From assembly GCA_036272815.1 (NCBI GenBank), contig DATAYA010000133.1, forward strand, positions 1 through 5,774: DNA of 5,774 nt, in the 5' to 3' direction. The notes beneath the pieces are model-generated. The model saw only the letters and a program-made list of their open reading frames with translations. It did not search any database and was not told the DNA's origin. This DNA comes from DATAYA01 sp036272815 (GTDB lineage: Bacteria; Pseudomonadota; Alphaproteobacteria; Acetobacterales; Acetobacteraceae). Numbering within the stretch: position 1 is the first letter of the stretch; each line of letters opens with the position of its first letter. The position numbers and the translations under genes were made by a program. Below, piece by piece: positions 1 to 5,656 of the stretch.

Positions 1-1
1 C

Positions 2-193
2 GCCGCCGAGGCGCTGGGCTGCCGCGGCATCCGCGTCGCGCATCCGGACGCGCTCGCGCCGGCGCTGGCGACCGGACTGCGCAGCGACGGCGTGACGGTG
101 ATCGACCTCGTGGTGACGCGCGATCCCGCGAAGATGCTGCCGGCGGCGGACAACCGGGCGGTGCAAATGCGGGCCGGCGACCGGGTCGCGTGA
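2..193 (+). CDS. Thiamine-pyrophosphate-dependent enzyme, C-terminal fragment (acetolactate synthase / benzoylformate decarboxylase-like)
   Basis: Only the last 63 residues are in the window; the gene starts upstream. The visible tail reads AEALGCRGIRVAHPDALAPAL, then a segment containing GVTVIDLVVTRDPAKMLP, and ends at TGA 191-193. A Gly-Cys/Arg-Val strand, a helix of the 'L..AL..AL' type, and a 'G.TVID(V/L)VV.RD...MLP' strand are typical of the extreme C-terminus of the TPP-binding domain in the acetolactate synthase/benzoylformate decarboxylase superfamily. Members join or cleave 2-oxoacids in the cytoplasm. The catalytic glutamate, the GDG-N TPP/Mg motif and the FAD domain all lie outside the window, so the reaction cannot be assigned. 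The putative promoter just downstream suggests that the transporter genes can be transcribed separately from it. Family assignment is fairly sure; specific function is unknown. Confidence 0.75.
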   Translation, partial: AAEALGCRGIRVAHPDALAPALATGLRSDGVTVIDLVVTRDPAKMLPAADNRAVQMRAGDRVA

Positions 194-207
194 CCCCGCC
201 CGATTGC

Positions 208-236
208 TTGACACCCGAACTGTTGATGTCTGAGAT
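208..236 (+). promoter_or_regulatory. Putative sigma70-type promoter of the ABC transporter operon
   Basis: A perfect -35 hexamer TTGACA (208-213) is followed by a 17-bp spacer and a weak -10-like TGAGAT (231-236; 3 of 6 consensus matches). A strong TTGAC box with a degenerate -10 is common in alphaproteobacteria. Transcription would start near 243, leaving a leader of about 20 nt that contains the ribosome binding site at 252-258. The weak -10 keeps this provisional. Confidence 0.5.
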
Positions 237-251
237 GCCGCGGCTGCGCAT

Positions 252-258
252 GGAGGAG
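252..258 (+). promoter_or_regulatory. Ribosome binding site fixing the binding-protein start
   Basis: GGAGGAG ends 6 nt before ATG 265. It decides the start among several in-frame candidates: GTG 190, ATG 226, 235, 250, 259 and 265. ATG 259 is too close to the site to use it, and the earlier ones lie upstream of it or overlap it. Confidence 0.75.
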
Positions 259-264
259 ATGGCG

Positions 265-1419
265 ATGGATCGGCGGAGTTTCGGCAAGCTCGCGCTTGCG
301 GCCGCGGCGGCGCCGGCCTTCGGCAGGCTTGCGCGCGCGGCGGGCGGGATCAAGATCGGCGCGGTCATCAGCATCACCGGCCCGACCGCAGCGCAGGGCG
401 TCGGCTACAACAACGCCTTTGCCACGTTTCCCAAGCAGATCGCCGGCACGCCCGTCACCTATCTCGTCCGCGACGACGGCGGCAATCCGACGGCGGCGGT
501 GGAGATCGTCAAGAAGTTCGTCGCCGAGGACCGCGTGGATGCGATCATCGGCCCGTCGCTGACGTCAAGCGCGATGGCGGCGATGCCGACGATCAACGCC
601 GCGAAGGTTGCCAATATCGCCATGGCGCCGATCCTGTTCGATCCGGCGAAGTACCCCTACACGTTCGACGACGCGCAGCCGGCCGACCTGATGATCGATG
701 CGACCGGCGAGCACATGCACCAGCACGGCTACAAGACCGTCGCCTTCATCGGCTACAATGACGCGTGGGGCGAGCAGGTTTGGCACGGCCTGAAGGCCGC
801 CGCGGCGAAGTATGGCTTGAAGATCGTCGCCGACGAACGCTACGCCCGCACCGATACCACGGTGACGGCGCAGACGCTGCGGGCGATGAGCAAGCATCCG
901 CAGGCGGTGATGTGCGGCGGCTCGGCCGTTCCCGGCGCGCTGCCGAACATCGCGCTCAACCAGCGCGGCTACAAGGGACAGGTCTACAACAGCCACGCCG
1001 TCGTCAGCCCCGCCTATATCACCGTCGGCGGCCGTTGGGTGGAAGGCTGCATCGCGCCGACCGGGCCGCTCGTCGTCTATGACCAGCTCCCGGCATCGAA
1101 CCCGATCATGAAGGTGGCGACCGATTTCATGGCCGAATACGACAAGCATTTCGGCCATCACGGCGCCAATGCCTTCGCCGGCTACAGCGAGGACGCTTAT
1201 CTGCTGATCGCCAATGCCGTTCCCGCCGCGCTGAAGAAGGCGCAGCCCGGCACGCCGGAGTTCCGCCAGGCGATCCGCGACGGGCTGGCATCGACGAAAG
1301 ATCTCGTCGGCGTCGAGGGCATCTACACCATGACGCCCGCCGACCATCACGGCGTCGACGATCGCGCGCGCGTGCTGGTGCAGGTGCAGAAGGGCGCCTG
1401 GCGGCTGATCCCGACCTGA
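265..1419 (+). CDS. Periplasmic substrate-binding protein of a branched-chain amino acid-type (HAAT) ABC transporter
   Basis: A 384-residue type I periplasmic binding protein (Peripla_BP_6/LivK-like), the usual length for the family. It captures ligand in the periplasm and delivers it to the LivH/LivM channel encoded downstream. The chosen start gives MDRRSFGKLALAAAAAP, a twin-arginine signal (RRSFGK, hydrophobic Ala/Leu core, likely cleavage after LARA). There is no lipobox cysteine, so the mature protein should be soluble. The mature N-terminus IKIGAVISITGPTAAQG is the classic first strand and ligand loop. DDGGNPTAAV, then DAIIGPSLTSSA, are the family's next conserved ligand-contact regions, and AFIGYNDAWGE opens the second lobe. 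The substrate is unresolved: the family binds Leu/Ile/Val, amides, aromatic acids and other carboxylates. An open extension back to GTG 190 would add 25 residues before the signal peptide and is judged wrong. Confidence 0.92.
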   Translation: MDRRSFGKLALAAAAAPAFGRLARAAGGIKIGAVISITGPTAAQGVGYNNAFATFPKQIAGTPVTYLVRDDGGNPTAAVEIVKKFVAEDRVDAIIGPSLTSSAMAAMPTINAAKVANIAMAPILFDPAKYPYTFDDAQPADLMIDATGEHMHQHGYKTVAFIGYNDAWGEQVWHGLKAAAAKYGLKIVADERYARTDTTVTAQTLRAMSKHPQAVMCGGSAVPGALPNIALNQRGYKGQVYNSHAVVSPAYITVGGRWVEGCIAPTGPLVVYDQLPASNPIMKVATDFMAEYDKHFGHHGANAFAGYSEDAYLLIANAVPAALKKAQPGTPEFRQAIRDGLASTKDLVGVEGIYTMTPADHHGVDDRARVLVQVQKGAWRLIPT

Positions 1420-1452
1420 TCGCGGCGCCCGCGCCCGAGCGCTCCCCGCGAT
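1419..1452 (+). promoter_or_regulatory. Potential RNA stem-loop between the binding-protein stop and the livH start
   Basis: ATCGCGG (1419-1425) is perfectly complementary to CCGCGAT (1446-1452), giving a 7-bp stem. The 20-nt loop contains an inner GCGC/GCGC stem (1431-1434 with 1439-1442) closed by the tetraloop CCGA. The outer stem spans from the last base of the upstream stop codon to the first two bases of livH's ATG. There is no U-tract, so it is not a standard terminator. It could limit livH initiation or stabilise the upstream message. In DNA this GC-rich, such pairing can arise by chance. Confidence 0.4.
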
Positions 1453-2470
1453 GAGCGGCGACATCTTCCTGCTGCTGGTGCAGGACGGGCTGACCACGGG
1501 TGCGATCTACCTGCTGCTGGCGGTCGGGCTGCTGCTGGTGTTCTCGGTGACGAGGGTCATCTTCATCCCGCAGGGCGATTTCGTCGCCTACGGGACGCTG
1601 AGTTTTGCCGCGCTTCTTGCGAACCGCGTGCCGGGCACGCTCTGGCTGCTGGACGGGCTGGCGCTGCTGTCGGCCTTGATCTCGCTGCGGCACGCCCGGC
1701 TTGTCGGATGGCGCGGCTTCGCGCTGCGGCTCGGGCCGCCGGCGGCGCTGACCGCGGCGAGCCTGCTGCTGCTGCGGTTCTGGCCGGCGCCGCTGCCGCT
1801 CGGCATCGTCGCGGTCGGGATCGTCGCGGCGCTGGGGCCGCTCGTGTACCGCTTCGCCTTCGCGCCGATTTCGCGCTCGCCGCTGCTGGCGCTGCTGATC
1901 GTGGCGATGGCGGTGCATTACGTGCTGATCGGGCTCGGGCTCATCTTCTTCGGCCCCGAGGCGGCGAGCACGCCCGCCTTCACCGACGCCAGCGTCGGCT
2001 TCGCGGGGGAACAGATCTCGGGGCAATCGCTCTGCGTCTATGCCGCCGCGGCGGTGCTGGTGGCGGCCCTGCGCTGGGCGTTCGGGCGCACGCTCTATGG
2101 CCGCGCGTTGCGGGCGGCGGCGTCGAACGCGCTCGGCGCGAAGCTGGTCGGGATCGACGAGGGGACGACGGGGCGGCTCGCTTTCCTGCTCGCGGCGGCC
2201 CTGGGCGGGTTCGCGGGCATCCTGATCGGGGCGGTGACGCCGATCGGCTATGACACCGGGTTCATCCTCGGGCTGAAGGGATTTGTCGCCGCGATCATCG
2301 GCGGGCTCGCAAGCTATCCGCTGGCGGCGGCGGGTGCGCTGGTGGTCGGGATCGCGGAAAGCTTCGCGGACTTCTGGGCCTCGGCGTACCGCGACGTGAT
2401 CGTGTTCACGCTCATCATCCCGGTTCTGGTCTGGCTGTCGCTGCGGCGGCCGGGGGTGGAGGACGGGTGA
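1451..2470 (+). CDS. livH: Branched-chain amino acid-type ABC transporter permease, LivH family (extended form)
   Basis: A 339-residue hydrophobic inner-membrane protein forming half of the transport channel. Residues 13-48 carry the LivH N-terminal signature (GLTTGAIYLLLAVGLLLVFS, then TRVIFIPQGDFVAYG). ISRSPLLALL at 140-149 and the stretch around GFVAAIIGGLASYP (277-290) are the conserved middle and C-terminal permease regions, the latter near the ATPase-coupling surface. It is longer than the roughly 290 residues usual for LivH; the extra length lies around residues 60-130 and appears to add one or two hydrophobic segments. ATG 1451 follows the binding-protein stop by 31 nt. No purine-rich ribosome binding site precedes it, and a possible hairpin covers the start. 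Its stop overlaps the next gene's start in GTGA (2467-2470). Family is certain; substrate is not. Confidence 0.92.
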   Translation: MSGDIFLLLVQDGLTTGAIYLLLAVGLLLVFSVTRVIFIPQGDFVAYGTLSFAALLANRVPGTLWLLDGLALLSALISLRHARLVGWRGFALRLGPPAALTAASLLLLRFWPAPLPLGIVAVGIVAALGPLVYRFAFAPISRSPLLALLIVAMAVHYVLIGLGLIFFGPEAASTPAFTDASVGFAGEQISGQSLCVYAAAAVLVAALRWAFGRTLYGRALRAAASNALGAKLVGIDEGTTGRLAFLLAAALGGFAGILIGAVTPIGYDTGFILGLKGFVAAIIGGLASYPLAAAGALVVGIAESFADFWASAYRDVIVFTLIIPVLVWLSLRRPGVEDG

Positions 2471-4227
2471 GCGCACGAAAACTCCTGCCCCCCCTCCTCG
2501 CCGTCATCGCGCTGGCGATCCCCTATCTCGTCCCCGCCTACGCGCTGACCCTGCTCGCCTATGTCGGGATGGCGGCACTGGTGGCACTCGGCCTCGTGCT
2601 GCTGACCGGGATCGCCGGGCAGACCTCGTTCGGGCAGGCCGCCTTCGTCGGCATCGCGGCCTATACCAGCGCCTATCTCGCCAAGGTGCAGGGCGTCTCG
2701 CCGTTTCTCGGGCTGCCGGCGGGGCTGCTGGGAACCGGCGTCGTCGCCTGGCTGCTGGGCCTCATCACGAGCCGGCTTTCGGGGCATTACCTCGCCCTCG
2801 CCTCGGTCGCGTGGGGGATCAGCTTTCCCTACCTGTTCGCGACCATCGGGCCGCTCGGTGGGTTCAACGGGATGGCCGACATCCCGACGCTCTCGGCGTT
2901 CGGGCATCGCCTGACCGATCCCCATGCCTGGCTGTACCTGATCTGGGCGGTGCTGCTGGCGTCGGTGTGGCTGGCGCGCAACCTGCTCGACGGGCGGCGT
3001 GGCCGGGCGATCCGGGCCTTGGCGGGCGGGCGGACGATGGCCGACAGCCTGGGGATCGACACGGCGCGACTGTCGCGCACCGTGTTCGTGCTCGCAGCAC
3101 TGGCGGCGGGGCTGTCGGGGTGGCTGTTCGCCCACTACCAGCTGTTCATCAACCCCTCCCCGTTCAGCCTCGATGCCGGGATCGAGTACCTGTTCATGGT
3201 GATCGTGGGCGGGGTGGCGTGGCTTTGGGGGGCGGTGGTGGGCGCGGGTGTCGTGGTGGTGCTGCGCGACCAGCTCAACGATCTGCTGCCGCGGCTCATC
3301 GGGCAGCCGGGGAATTACGAGACGATCGTGTTCGCGATCGTGGTGATCGTGGTGCTGCAACGGGCGCCGGCCGGGCTGTGGCCGATGCTGCGGCGGCTGG
3401 CCTCGCCCGCGCCGCCCGCGCGGCCGGGCGTGGCCGTGGCGCTGCCGCACCGGGGGGCGCCGGCCGGCTCGGCGCCGGCGCTGGAGCTTTCGGGCGTGAC
3501 GCGGCGATTCGGCGGCCTGGTCGCCGCCAGCGGAATCGGGTTCGCGGTGTATCCGGGCGAGATCGTCGCCCTGATCGGGCCGAACGGCGCCGGCAAGACG
3601 ACGGTGTTCAACCTCATCAGCGGCGCGCTGGCGCCGGACGAGGGGCGCATCCAGGTGTTCGGCGCGGACGTTGCGGGTCTGCCGGCGCGGGACGTAGCGC
3701 GGCGCGGCGTGGCGCGGACGTTCCAGCATGTGCGGTTGCTCCCGGAACGGAGCGTGCTGGAGAACATCGCCCTCGGCGCGCATGAGCGCGGCCGGTCGGG
3801 GCTGCTCGCGGCGTTGCTGCGGCTGGACCGGGCGGAGGAGCGGCGGCTGCTGGCGGAGGCGGCAAGGCAGGCGGCGCGGGTCGGGCTGGCGGCGCGACTG
3901 ATGGAGCCGGCGGGGTCGCTGCCGCTCGGGCAGCAGCGGATCGTCGAGATCGCGCGGGCGCTGGCGGCCGATCCCAGGCTGCTGCTGCTCGACGAGCCTG
4001 CGGCCGGGCTGCGCTTGCAGGAGAAGGCGCAGCTTGCGGTATTGCTGCAAGGGTTGCGGGCTGAAGGGATGGCCGTGCTGCTGGTCGAGCACGACATGGA
4101 TTTCGTGATGAACCTTGCCGACCGTGTGGTGGTGATGGATTTCGGCCAGACCATCGCCGAGGGCCTGCCCGCTGTCGTCCAATCCGACGAAGCGGTGCTG
4201 GAAGCCTATCTCGGCGGGATCGAATGA
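2467..4227 (+). CDS. livM/livG: Fused LivM permease - LivG ATP-binding protein of a branched-chain amino acid-type ABC transporter
   Basis: A 586-residue two-domain protein. Residues about 1-311 are a LivM permease: GIAGQTSFGQAAFVGIAAY (48-66) is the family hallmark and GGFNGMADIP (131-140) the second one. A Pro/Ala/Arg-rich linker (about 312-338) joins it to a LivG-type ATPase (339-586). The ATPase has Walker A GPNGAGKTT (371-379), a signature variant LPLGQQR (485-491), Walker B LLLLDEP (505-511), the LivG-typical AAGL, and switch His542 in VEHDM; the end AYLGG is also LivG-like. All catalytic residues are present, so both halves should work. There is no stop or frame change between domains, so the fusion is genuine in this sequence. 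The GTG start (2467) lies in a 4-nt overlap with livH, with GGAGGA (2458-2463) only 3 nt upstream, suggesting coupled translation. The permease half would pair with LivH and the ATPase half with LivF. Confidence 0.94.
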   Translation: MSARKLLPPLLAVIALAIPYLVPAYALTLLAYVGMAALVALGLVLLTGIAGQTSFGQAAFVGIAAYTSAYLAKVQGVSPFLGLPAGLLGTGVVAWLLGLITSRLSGHYLALASVAWGISFPYLFATIGPLGGFNGMADIPTLSAFGHRLTDPHAWLYLIWAVLLASVWLARNLLDGRRGRAIRALAGGRTMADSLGIDTARLSRTVFVLAALAAGLSGWLFAHYQLFINPSPFSLDAGIEYLFMVIVGGVAWLWGAVVGAGVVVVLRDQLNDLLPRLIGQPGNYETIVFAIVVIVVLQRAPAGLWPMLRRLASPAPPARPGVAVALPHRGAPAGSAPALELSGVTRRFGGLVAASGIGFAVYPGEIVALIGPNGAGKTTVFNLISGALAPDEGRIQVFGADVAGLPARDVARRGVARTFQHVRLLPERSVLENIALGAHERGRSGLLAALLRLDRAEERRLLAEAARQAARVGLAARLMEPAGSLPLGQQRIVEIARALAADPRLLLLDEPAAGLRLQEKAQLAVLLQGLRAEGMAVLLVEHDMDFVMNLADRVVVMDFGQTIAEGLPAVVQSDEAVLEAYLGGIE

Positions 4228-4973
4228 GGGACGGGGTCCTGCTCGCCGTCGAGGGGCTGCGCGCCGGCTACGGTGCGGTCGAGGTGCTGCACGGCGTCGA
4301 TCTGGCGGTCGCCGAACGGGAGATTGTCGCCATCGTCGGTCCGAACGGGGCCGGCAAGAGCACGCTGATGGCGGCGGTGATGGGCCTGATCCCCCGCCGT
4401 GGCGGTTCTGTCCGGTTCGCGGGCGAGCGCGCGAGCGGGCGGACGGAGGCGCTGGTCGGCGCCGGGCTGGTGCTGGTGCCGGAGACGCGGGCGCTGTTCG
4501 CCGACATGCCGGTGCAGGACAATCTCGATCTCGGGGCGTTTGCGCGGTGGCGGGCCGGCGGGCGGGGGTTCGGGCGCGACCTCGATCGGGTCTTTTCGCT
4601 GTTTCCGAGGCTGGCCGAGCGGCGGCGGCAGCTTGCCGGCACGCTGTCGGGGGGCGAGCGGCAGATGCTGGCGCTGGGGCGGGCGCTGATGGGGCGGCCG
4701 CGGCTGCTGCTGCTGGACGAGCCGAGCCTCGGCCTGGCGCCCCGGATCGTGCGCGACATCTTCCACGTGCTCGCGGAGCTGCGACGCGAGGGGCTGGCGA
4801 TCCTGCTGGTGGAGCAGAACGCGCGGGCGGCGCTGCAACTGTCCGATCATGCCTGCGTGCTGGAGATGGGCGAGGTGGTGCTGGCCGGGCCGAGTGCGGC
4901 GCTCGCCGGCAATGCGCGGGTGCGGGAGACCTATCTGGGCAGCCAGCAGAGGAGCGAGAATGCCGTCGGATGA
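4224..4973 (+). CDS. livF: Branched-chain amino acid-type ABC transporter ATP-binding protein, LivF
   Basis: A 249-residue cytoplasmic ATPase, slightly longer than the typical 233-240 residues. It has Walker A GPNGAGKST (39-47), signature LSGGERQ (141-147), Walker B LLLLDEP (161-167) followed by SLGLAP, and VEQNA with Gln198 at the switch position. Gln-Asn in place of His is normal in LivF and separates it from LivG. The segment VPETRALFADMPVQDNL between Walker A and the signature is the usual LivF Q-loop-downstream region. It should pair with the LivG half of the preceding fusion to give two ATP sites. The start overlaps the upstream stop in ATGA (4224-4227), with a weak GGCGGGA (4213-4219) 4 nt before it. 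Its last 14 nt are shared with the regulator gene. Confidence 0.94.
   Translation: MRDGVLLAVEGLRAGYGAVEVLHGVDLAVAEREIVAIVGPNGAGKSTLMAAVMGLIPRRGGSVRFAGERASGRTEALVGAGLVLVPETRALFADMPVQDNLDLGAFARWRAGGRGFGRDLDRVFSLFPRLAERRRQLAGTLSGGERQMLALGRALMGRPRLLLLDEPSLGLAPRIVRDIFHVLAELRREGLAILLVEQNARAALQLSDHACVLEMGEVVLAGPSAALAGNARVRETYLGSQQRSENAVG
4948..4954 (+). promoter_or_regulatory. Ribosome binding site of the MarR gene, inside livF
   Basis: AGAGGAG lies within the last codons of livF and ends 5 nt before ATG 4960. It is among the best ribosome binding sites in the window and supports independent or re-initiating translation of the regulator. Confidence 0.7.
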
Positions 4974-5448
4974 GGCCGCCACGGTCGATCGCGAGTCGGC
5001 CGCCGAGCCGCACCACCAGCTCGAACTGCGCACCTGGCTGCGGGCGCTGACCTGCGTGAAGCTGATCCAGACGCAGATCCGGGCGCGGCTGCGGATGGAG
5101 TTCGAGACCACGCTGCCGCGCTTCGACGTGCTGGCGCAGCTCGACGCGGCGCGGGGCAGCCTGACGATGGGCGAGCTGTCGGCGCGGCTGATGGTGACCA
5201 GCGGCAACGTGACCGGGCTGGTGGACGCGATGGAGCAGGAGGGGCTGGTCAGCCGCCGTCCGCACCCCACCGACCGCCGCAGCACGGTGATCCGCACGAC
5301 CGAGGCGGGGCGGGCGCTGTTCGCGCGGATGGCGCCGGCGCATGCCGACTGGCTGGCGGAGCTGATGGCGGGGCTGGACCAGGCGGATGCGCGGATGCTG
5401 CTGGTGCTGCTCGGGCGGCTGAAGGAGGGGCTGCTGCGGGGTGGGTAG
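4960..5448 (+). CDS. MarR-family winged-helix transcriptional regulator
   Basis: A 162-residue protein, the usual MarR size. After a polar N-terminus of about 20 residues, helices at about 20-50 would form the dimer interface. LPRFDVLAQLD (52-62) and LTMGELSARLMVTSGNVTGL (68-87) are the conserved helix-turn-helix, with the recognition helix near 80-93. The wing contains GLVSRRPHPTDRRS, including the MarR hallmark D105-R106-R107, followed by TTEAGR. C-terminal helices complete the dimer. MarR proteins usually repress nearby genes and release DNA on binding a small, often aromatic or phenolic, ligand. The gene overlaps livF by 14 nt and is last in the transporter operon, so I infer that it senses the imported compound or a derivative and controls this operon. 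No convincing operator was found. The longer open frame back to 4849 runs inside livF and lacks a ribosome binding site. Confidence 0.9.
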   Translation: MPSDEAATVDRESAAEPHHQLELRTWLRALTCVKLIQTQIRARLRMEFETTLPRFDVLAQLDAARGSLTMGELSARLMVTSGNVTGLVDAMEQEGLVSRRPHPTDRRSTVIRTTEAGRALFARMAPAHADWLAELMAGLDQADARMLLVLLGRLKEGLLRGG

Positions 5449-5463
5449 GGTTGCCGGTGGCCG

Positions 5464-5588
5464 ATGCGGATGATCACCGCCTTTGTCTCCAACGAGGAGG
5501 TCCACGCCGACACGGCGGTTCCGTGGTGGAGCTTCGCGAAAGTGAGCCCGGAACGGTGAAGGCCCGGGCCTTGGCGCTCCTGCATTGA
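5464..5588 (+). pseudogene. Probable remnant of a beta-lactamase-type serine hydrolase
   Basis: ATG 5464 opens a 31-residue frame, ending at TGA 5557-5559, that contains ITAFVSNEEVHADTAVPWWS followed by FAK. 'Trp-Ser-Phe-x-Lys' resembles the SxxK active-site motif of class C beta-lactamase/penicillin-binding-protein-like hydrolases; the nucleophile would be Ser23 and the lysine Lys26. In those proteins this motif is followed by a helix of the TVLAAxALALV type. Here that helix appears in a different frame (5553-5588), reading TVKARALALLH before a stop, which suggests a frameshift and loss of the rest. The reading frame is the same as that of the MarR gene and follows its stop by 15 nt. No clear ribosome binding site precedes it. 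A short intact peptide gene or chance similarity remain possible; the assignment is from memory of the family and unverified. Confidence 0.35.
5559..5572. repeat. 14-bp perfect palindrome
   Basis: AAGGCCCGGGCCTT is an exact palindrome with no loop. Its core GCCCGGGCC recurs at 5626-5634, inside the spacer of the candidate dapF promoter. It is not followed by a T-run, so it is not a typical terminator. A protein-binding site is possible, but high GC content makes chance plausible. Confidence 0.35.
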
Positions 5589-5620
5589 ACCGCGGCGTCC
5601 GAAGTCCCTGACCGCCACGG

Positions 5621-5649
5621 TAGCCGCCCGGGCCGGGCCGCCCTATATC
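5621..5649 (+). promoter_or_regulatory. Candidate dapF promoter
   Basis: TATATC (5644-5649; 4 of 6 matches to the -10 consensus) is the only AT-rich island in an otherwise GC-rich stretch. A weak -35-like TAGCCG (5621-5626; 3 of 6) lies 17 bp upstream. The expected transcription start, 6-8 nt beyond the -10, would fall at or next to the A of ATG 5657. The bases directly before the ATG (CCCCCA) contain no ribosome binding site, so a leaderless transcript would fit. Confidence 0.45.
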
Positions 5650-5656
5650 GCCCCCA

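Noticed and set aside
210..230. GACA-N13-TGTC as a MarR operator overlapping the -35 box
   Set aside because: The arms match over only 4 bp and lack the longer palindrome expected of a MarR site.
190..264. N-terminal extension of the binding protein from GTG 190
   Set aside because: It would place 25 polar residues before the Tat signal, lies upstream of the strong ribosome binding site at 252-258, and overlaps the putative promoter.
1127..2476. 449-residue minus-strand open frame
   Set aside because: It has the same biased, Arg/Gln/Pro-rich composition and is a mirror of the binding-protein and livH genes.
3919..3939. LPLGQQ in the LivG signature instead of LSGGQ
   Set aside because: LivG proteins commonly deviate here (E. 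coli LivG has LAYGQQ), so it does not suggest a dead ATPase.
4815..4817. Gln198 in LivF at the switch-histidine position
   Set aside because: VEQN is the normal form in the LivF family.
5455..5479. CGGTG/CACCG inverted repeat after marR as a terminator
   Set aside because: It has only a 5-bp stem with a 15-nt loop and no real T-run, so it is too weak to call.
4206..5618. 470-residue minus-strand open frame reaching into the marR-dapF gap
   Set aside because: Most of it is antisense to livF and marR, it has no domain signature, and its start region overlaps the putative hydrolase remnant on the + strand.
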